Source: Elusimicrobia bacterium CG06_land_8_20_14_3_00_38_11
GTDB lineage: Bacteria > Elusimicrobiota > UBA8919
Assembly: GCA_002780205.1 (NCBI GenBank)
Contig: PEVQ01000260.1
Location: forward strand, 1,521-7,469
Direction: 5' to 3'
Length of the DNA: 5,949 nt
Under the pieces are notes generated by a model. It saw only the letters and a program-made list of their open reading frames with translations, did not search any database and was not told the DNA's origin. This document shows positions 1 to 3,270 of this stretch, in pieces. The number at the start of each line of letters is the position of its first letter. Within the stretch, counting starts at the first letter, position 1. The position numbers and the translations under genes are program-made.

Positions 1-89
1 ATATAGTTTTCGCATGGGTAATAACACCTGTTGTCTCTGGCTTGATTTCTTTCTGTGTTTATCATATATTCAGAATTTGTAAAGGTTAA
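1..89 (+). CDS. C-terminal end of a probable PiT-family inorganic phosphate transporter (5' partial)
   Basis: The frame that starts at base 3 is open to a TAA at 87-89 and encodes 28 residues. They read as a hydrophobic stretch (AWVITPVVSGLISF) followed by a short basic tail. This looks like the last transmembrane helix of a PiT (PitA/PHO-4 type) phosphate permease, where an AW-(V/I)-(L/I)-T-x-P pattern is typical. The next gene supports this, because DUF47 proteins are very often encoded directly beside PiT transporters. The protein would import inorganic phosphate across the cytoplasmic membrane by cation symport. Only the extreme C-terminus is visible, so the family call rests on a short motif plus context; another polytopic membrane protein is possible. 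The stop codon lies inside the AT-rich inverted repeat that begins at 81. Confidence 0.62.
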   Translation, partial: IVFAWVITPVVSGLISFCVYHIFRICKG

Positions 90-128
90 AGGTAAGGTTT
101 AAAATTTTAACCTTTAATTTATACCTTT
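81..128. repeat. AT-rich imperfect inverted repeat built from GGTTAAA-like units
   Basis: Two 24-nt arms (81-104 and 105-128) meet at a central AAAATTTT. The outer six pairs (AAAGGT / ACCTTT) and the inner part pair well; the middle of the stem is mismatched. The left arm reads as loose heptamers (GGTTAAA, GGTAAGG, TTTAAAA) and the right arm carries their complements (TTTAACC-type). The element covers the last codons of the transporter gene and most of the gap before the DUF47 gene. It could form a weak hairpin in mRNA, but there is no GC-rich stem with a U-tract, so a terminator role is not supported. Confidence 0.5.
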
Positions 129-134
129 CTCAAT

Positions 135-140
135 AGGGGG
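135..140 (+). promoter_or_regulatory. Shine-Dalgarno site of the DUF47 gene
   Basis: AGGGGG lies 5 nt upstream of the ATG at 146, separated from it by a T-run. It is the clearest ribosome binding site in the window together with GGGGAG at 802-807, which serves purA. It fixes the start of the DUF47 protein at 146. Confidence 0.6.
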
Positions 141-145
141 TTTTT

Positions 146-811
146 ATGCGGAACATTTTTGAATGGATTGGTATGAAAAAAGAAAAGGAACTTTTGGAAC
201 ATTCAGAGGAGCATTTTAACAAAGTGCTTCAGACAGTAAAAGAACTGGAAAAAGCGGTTAGATCGTTCACGGGAAATGATATAGTAAGCATGAAAAATTT
301 TATTCATAATGTTGCCCAGTATGAACATGAAGCGGATATTATACGACGGCAACTTCTGATGGACTCTGTAAAAGGTGAGATACTACCGCAGGATAAAACT
401 GATTTGATGAATTTTGTAATTCGGGTTGATGCGATTGCCGACTGGTCGCATACCGCTGGCAGGTTTCTCGCATTATGGGACGGTGATATACCGCAAGAAT
501 TTGGAAAAGAACTGAATATATTTATGGAGACCTCGGTTAATTCTGTAGAAAAAATCAAAAATGTTGTTGAGGCACTTGAGAAAGAAAATGAACAAAAAAT
601 TTTGGAACTCTGCGTTCATGTTGAAAGTTTAGAGGAACTTGCAGACGACCAGCATAGAGATATCTTAAAGATAATACTTAAATCCAACCTGTCAATCTCT
701 CAGGTTATTGTCGCGCATGATTTGATTGAAGCAATTGAAAACATAACCGATGCCGCGGAAATTGTTGCGGATTCGTTAAGAATCCTTGCAGTAGAAATCT
801 CGGGGAGATAA
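146..811 (+). CDS. DUF47 / PhoU-like Pit accessory protein
   Basis: This 221-residue, all-helical, acidic cytoplasmic protein has the length and motifs of the DUF47 (TIGR00153, PhoU-like) family. Visible signatures are an ExxxD pair at E60-D64 (YEHEAD), the R93-V-D-A-I-A-D-W block with D95 and D99, and a C-terminal double ExxxD motif (E198-D202 and E205-D209, in IENITDAAEIVADSLR). In the related PhoU fold such residues bind metal clusters. There is no signal peptide or membrane helix. Family members are usually encoded next to PiT phosphate transporters and are thought to modulate them; the transporter tail just upstream agrees. The start at 146 follows a strong SD 5 nt away and the sequence begins with the family-like FEWIG/FxxLG opening. 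The stop at 809-811 is one base before the purA ATG, so the two are probably co-transcribed and translationally coupled. The family assignment is firm; the exact regulatory role is inferred. Confidence 0.88.
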   Translation: MRNIFEWIGMKKEKELLEHSEEHFNKVLQTVKELEKAVRSFTGNDIVSMKNFIHNVAQYEHEADIIRRQLLMDSVKGEILPQDKTDLMNFVIRVDAIADWSHTAGRFLALWDGDIPQEFGKELNIFMETSVNSVEKIKNVVEALEKENEQKILELCVHVESLEELADDQHRDILKIILKSNLSISQVIVAHDLIEAIENITDAAEIVADSLRILAVEISGR

Positions 812-812
812 G

Positions 813-2069
813 ATGTCAACACTTGTAGTTGCAGGGCTTCAGTGGGGTGATGAGGGCAAAGGTAAAGTTGTTCATTTTTTGTCGGAGAATGCCGACTATA
901 TCGTTCGGTATCAGGGCGGGAATAACGCCGGTCATACGGTAGTTTTTGATAATAAAGAGTTTGTTTTGCATTTAATTCCGTCGGGTATTCTTGAAAAAGG
1001 GAAAAAGTGTATTATTGGTAACGGTGTTGTTATAGACCCGGAGGCACTTATTGAGGAGATAGATTTTTTGGAAAGCAAAGGGATAAAAATAAAAAATCGG
1101 CTTTTCATTTCGGATTCATCACATATAATATTTCCCTATCATCGGATTTTAGATGGTTTACGAGAAAAAATTCAGAATATCGGAACTACAAAAAAAGGTA
1201 TAGGACCGTGTTATGCGGATAAATATGCGAGGTCAGGTATAAGAATGTGTGAATATCTTGATAGAACCATTTTTCAGCAAATACTGAAAAATAATTTAAA
1301 AGAAAAATCAAAAGTCATTAGTAATATTTCCAAGTTAAAAAAAGAAATTTTCAGAAATTATTCTGGCATTGTAAAAAAAATCAAAGATTATGTAACCGAC
1401 ACTTCATCGCTGATAAATGATTTGGTTGTAAAAAACAAAAAGATAATTTTTGAAAGTGCGCAGGGAACACTTTTAGATGTGGACTTTGGAACCTATCCAT
1501 ATGTAACAAGTTCAAATCCTGTTGCTGGCGGTGTCTGTTCCGGTTGCGGTGTCGGACCTACAAAAATTGATAAAGTTTTAGGAGTTGTAAAAGCATATAC
1601 AACAAGGGTAGGTGAAGGACCAATGCCTACAGAACTTAATGACAAAATAGGAGAATATCTTCAGACGAAAGGGAAAGAGTTTGGTGCTACAACAAGTAGA
1701 CCGCGCAGATGCGGCTGGTTTGATGCTGTCGCTGTCCGATATGCTGTAATGTTAAATGGCTGTAAAGAAATTGTTCTCACAAAATTAGATGTTTTGGATG
1801 AACTTGAAAAAATAAAAATCTGTGTTGGCTATGAATATAAAGGCAAAACGCTGGCAAAATTCCCATCATCAAGAAAAATAGTTGAGAATGTAAAACCTGT
1901 CTACATAGAACTTGTGGGCTGGCAAAAAAGTATTAAAGGGATAACGAAGTTCAAGCACCTGCCTATCAATGCCCGACGGTATGTGAGAAAAATAGAGCAA
2001 CTTATAGGTACAAAAATCCGCATAATTTCAAATGGTAGAAGTAAAGAAGAAACAATAGTTGTTGATTAA
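813..2069 (+). CDS. purA: Adenylosuccinate synthetase
   Basis: PurA joins IMP and aspartate using GTP to make adenylosuccinate, the first committed step to AMP, in the cytoplasm. The 418-residue product is slightly shorter than the roughly 430 of E. coli and is full length. Visible motifs in order: the P-loop-like WGDEGKGK (residues 11-18) with catalytic D13; GGNNAGHT with H41; LHLIPSGIL; IGNGVV; GTTKKGIGPCYADK; SAQGTLLDVD (Q217); TYPYVTSSNP; KAYTTRVGEGPMPTEL; the GATTSRPRRCGW loop (292-303); and TKLDVLD (from T323), which corresponds to the guanine-recognition motif. Several usually constant positions differ: H21 where KVVD is usual, S215 in FES for FEG, and S295 in TTSR for TTGR. The start at 813 has GGGGAG (802-807) 5 nt upstream and begins directly at the family N-terminus. 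It sits 1 nt after the DUF47 gene and 64 nt before carA. An A8 run at 1373-1380 is read through in frame. Confidence 0.96.
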   Translation: MSTLVVAGLQWGDEGKGKVVHFLSENADYIVRYQGGNNAGHTVVFDNKEFVLHLIPSGILEKGKKCIIGNGVVIDPEALIEEIDFLESKGIKIKNRLFISDSSHIIFPYHRILDGLREKIQNIGTTKKGIGPCYADKYARSGIRMCEYLDRTIFQQILKNNLKEKSKVISNISKLKKEIFRNYSGIVKKIKDYVTDTSSLINDLVVKNKKIIFESAQGTLLDVDFGTYPYVTSSNPVAGGVCSGCGVGPTKIDKVLGVVKAYTTRVGEGPMPTELNDKIGEYLQTKGKEFGATTSRPRRCGWFDAVAVRYAVMLNGCKEIVLTKLDVLDELEKIKICVGYEYKGKTLAKFPSSRKIVENVKPVYIELVGWQKSIKGITKFKHLPINARRYVRKIEQLIGTKIRIISNGRSKEETIVVD

Positions 2070-2073
2070 ACAT

Positions 2074-2087
2074 ATCGTAAATCGTAG
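2074..2087. repeat. Heptamer pair ATCGTAA / ATCGTAG in the purA-carA gap
   Basis: Two adjacent seven-base units differing at the last base begin 5 nt after the purA stop. Alone this is too short to be significant. It is listed because the window contains several other heptamer tracts and because it abuts the GC-rich hairpin at 2093-2113, so both may be parts of one dispersed element. Confidence 0.35.
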
Positions 2088-2092
2088 TCGCT

Positions 2093-2113
2093 GTCCCCGA
2101 TTAAACCGGGGAT
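2093..2113 (+). other. GC-rich hairpin between purA and carA
   Basis: TCCCCG (2094-2099) pairs perfectly with CGGGGA (2107-2112) around a 7-nt loop ATTAAAC, with a possible extra G-U pair outside. It is the only strong stem in this otherwise AT-rich neighbourhood and lies 21 nt upstream of the carA ATG. No U-tract follows, so it is not a typical intrinsic terminator. It could stabilise or process the mRNA, modulate carA translation, or be part of a dispersed palindromic repeat with the neighbouring bases. No pyrimidine- or arginine-responsive operator was recognised here. Confidence 0.5.
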
Positions 2114-2133
2114 CAATCAACGCTTCGGCAAAG

Positions 2134-3270
2134 ATGAAGGAAAAAAAAGCAATCATTGCACTTGAAGACGGTACAACCTTTTATGGCGAGTCGTTCGGCT
2201 ATGAAGGCGAAACAACGGGCGAGGTTGTGTTTAATACCTCTATGACCGGCTACCAGGAAATTTTAACCGACCCATCCTACAAGGGCCAGATTGTTACAAT
2301 GACATATCCTCACATAGGAAATTACGGAATTTGCGGCAGCGAAGACATGGAAAGTGTAAAATCGCATGTTTCCGGTTTTATTGTTAAAGAATATTCAAAA
2401 AACTATTCAAACTGGCGTGCTGAAAAATCGCTTTGTCAATTTCTTAAAGAGAATAAAATCGTTGCAATTGAAGGAATTGATACACGGTTTCTTGTAAGAA
2501 AGATAAGAGAAAAAGGCGCAATGAAAGGAATAATCTCAACATTGGATTTTGATAAGAAATCTTTGATAAAAAGATTGAAACTTGCGCCTGATATTATAAA
2601 ACGAGACCTTGTAAAAGAAGTTACATCTTCAGGAATTTCACAATTTCAGAATTCTAGAAAAGTGAAATGGTCAGACGATAAAAAAGTTGTAATTATGGAT
2701 TTTGGTGTAAAGTTAAACATTTTAAAATCGCTTGTTAATGTTGGATTAAGTCCGATAACAGTTCCTGCAAAAACATCTTTTGAAAAAATTTTATCGTTAA
2801 AACCATCTGGAATTCTACTCTCAAACGGTCCTGGTGACCCCAAAGGTGTGCCATATGCAATTGAGACCGTAAAAAAGTTAATCAACTACTCCCTACTCCC
2901 TACTCCCTACTCCCTGCCGTTATTCGGTATCTGTCTCGGACATCAAATTCTTGGACTTGCTTCCGGCGGAAGGACATACAAATTGAAATTCGGCCATCAC
3001 GGCGTAAACCAGCCAATAAAAAATCTAAAAACCGGTCGGGTAGAAATTACAGCAGAAAACCATAATTTTGCTGTGGATATAAAAACATTAAGAGATTTTG
3101 TGCCAACATACATTAACCTGAACGATGGAACTTGTGAAGGGATGGAGCATAAAAAACTCCCGATATTTTCTGTCCAATTTCATCCTGAAGCATCACCAGG
3201 CCCTCACGATACAAAATACCTTTTTGAAAAGTTTGCAAACATGGTAAAAAATTATGCCAAAAAGAACTGA
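2134..3270 (+). CDS. carA: Carbamoyl-phosphate synthetase small (glutaminase) subunit
   Basis: CarA hydrolyses glutamine and channels the ammonia to CarB. I place the start at ATG 2134, giving 378 residues (E. coli about 382), because MKEKKAIIALEDGTTFYGES aligns with the normal CarA N-terminus. The longer frame from TTG 2059 adds 25 non-conserved residues encoded by the repeat-like spacer. The N-terminal domain carries GEVVFNTSMTGYQEILTDPS and TYPHIGNYG. The C-terminal class I amidotransferase domain carries LSNGPGDP, the nucleophile elbow FGICLGHQ with C267, KFGHHGVNQP, and FHPEASPGPHD with H350 and E352, which completes the catalytic triad. Just before the elbow, residues 252-262 (YSLLPTPYSLP) are encoded by a four-copy TACTCCC repeat and form an insertion of about seven residues relative to E. 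coli. No good SD precedes 2134, so translation may depend on coupling or on the hairpin region. The 3' end overlaps carB by 17 nt, which fits stoichiometric expression of the two subunits. Confidence 0.95.
   Translation: MKEKKAIIALEDGTTFYGESFGYEGETTGEVVFNTSMTGYQEILTDPSYKGQIVTMTYPHIGNYGICGSEDMESVKSHVSGFIVKEYSKNYSNWRAEKSLCQFLKENKIVAIEGIDTRFLVRKIREKGAMKGIISTLDFDKKSLIKRLKLAPDIIKRDLVKEVTSSGISQFQNSRKVKWSDDKKVVIMDFGVKLNILKSLVNVGLSPITVPAKTSFEKILSLKPSGILLSNGPGDPKGVPYAIETVKKLINYSLLPTPYSLPLFGICLGHQILGLASGGRTYKLKFGHHGVNQPIKNLKTGRVEITAENHNFAVDIKTLRDFVPTYINLNDGTCEGMEHKKLPIFSVQFHPEASPGPHDTKYLFEKFANMVKNYAKKN
2886..2915. repeat. Perfect heptamer tandem repeat (TACTCCC)x4 inside carA
   Basis: Four identical TACTCCC units occupy 2887-2914, and the flanking C and T extend the periodic tract to 2886-2915. 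Three units equal 21 nt, so translation gives a seven-residue period, YSLLPTP then YSLP. By hand comparison with E. coli CarA, the segment between the preceding helix and the FGICLG strand is seven residues longer, exactly three heptamers. Loss or gain of a single unit would frameshift carA. Confidence 0.9.

Noticed and set aside
81..128. AT-rich inverted repeat as a terminator for the transporter gene
   Set aside because: The stem is mismatched and AT-rich, with no GC-rich core and no clear U-run.
304..558. Antisense open frame within the DUF47 gene
   Set aside because: It is fully inside a well-supported gene on the other strand, shows no family motif, and is explained by codon composition of the sense gene.
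2093..2113. Hairpin as an intrinsic terminator after purA
   Set aside because: The stem is good but no U-tract follows; a CAATCAACGC sequence does. A terminator 21 nt before carA would also need another promoter, and none was seen.
2059..2133. TTG at 2059 as the carA start, overlapping purA
   Set aside because: The extra 25 residues do not resemble any CarA N-terminus and come from the repeat-like spacer; ATG 2134 matches the family start and normal length.
2646..2885. Antisense open frame within carA
   Set aside because: It is a shadow of the conserved amidotransferase domain; no RBS or recognisable protein signature.
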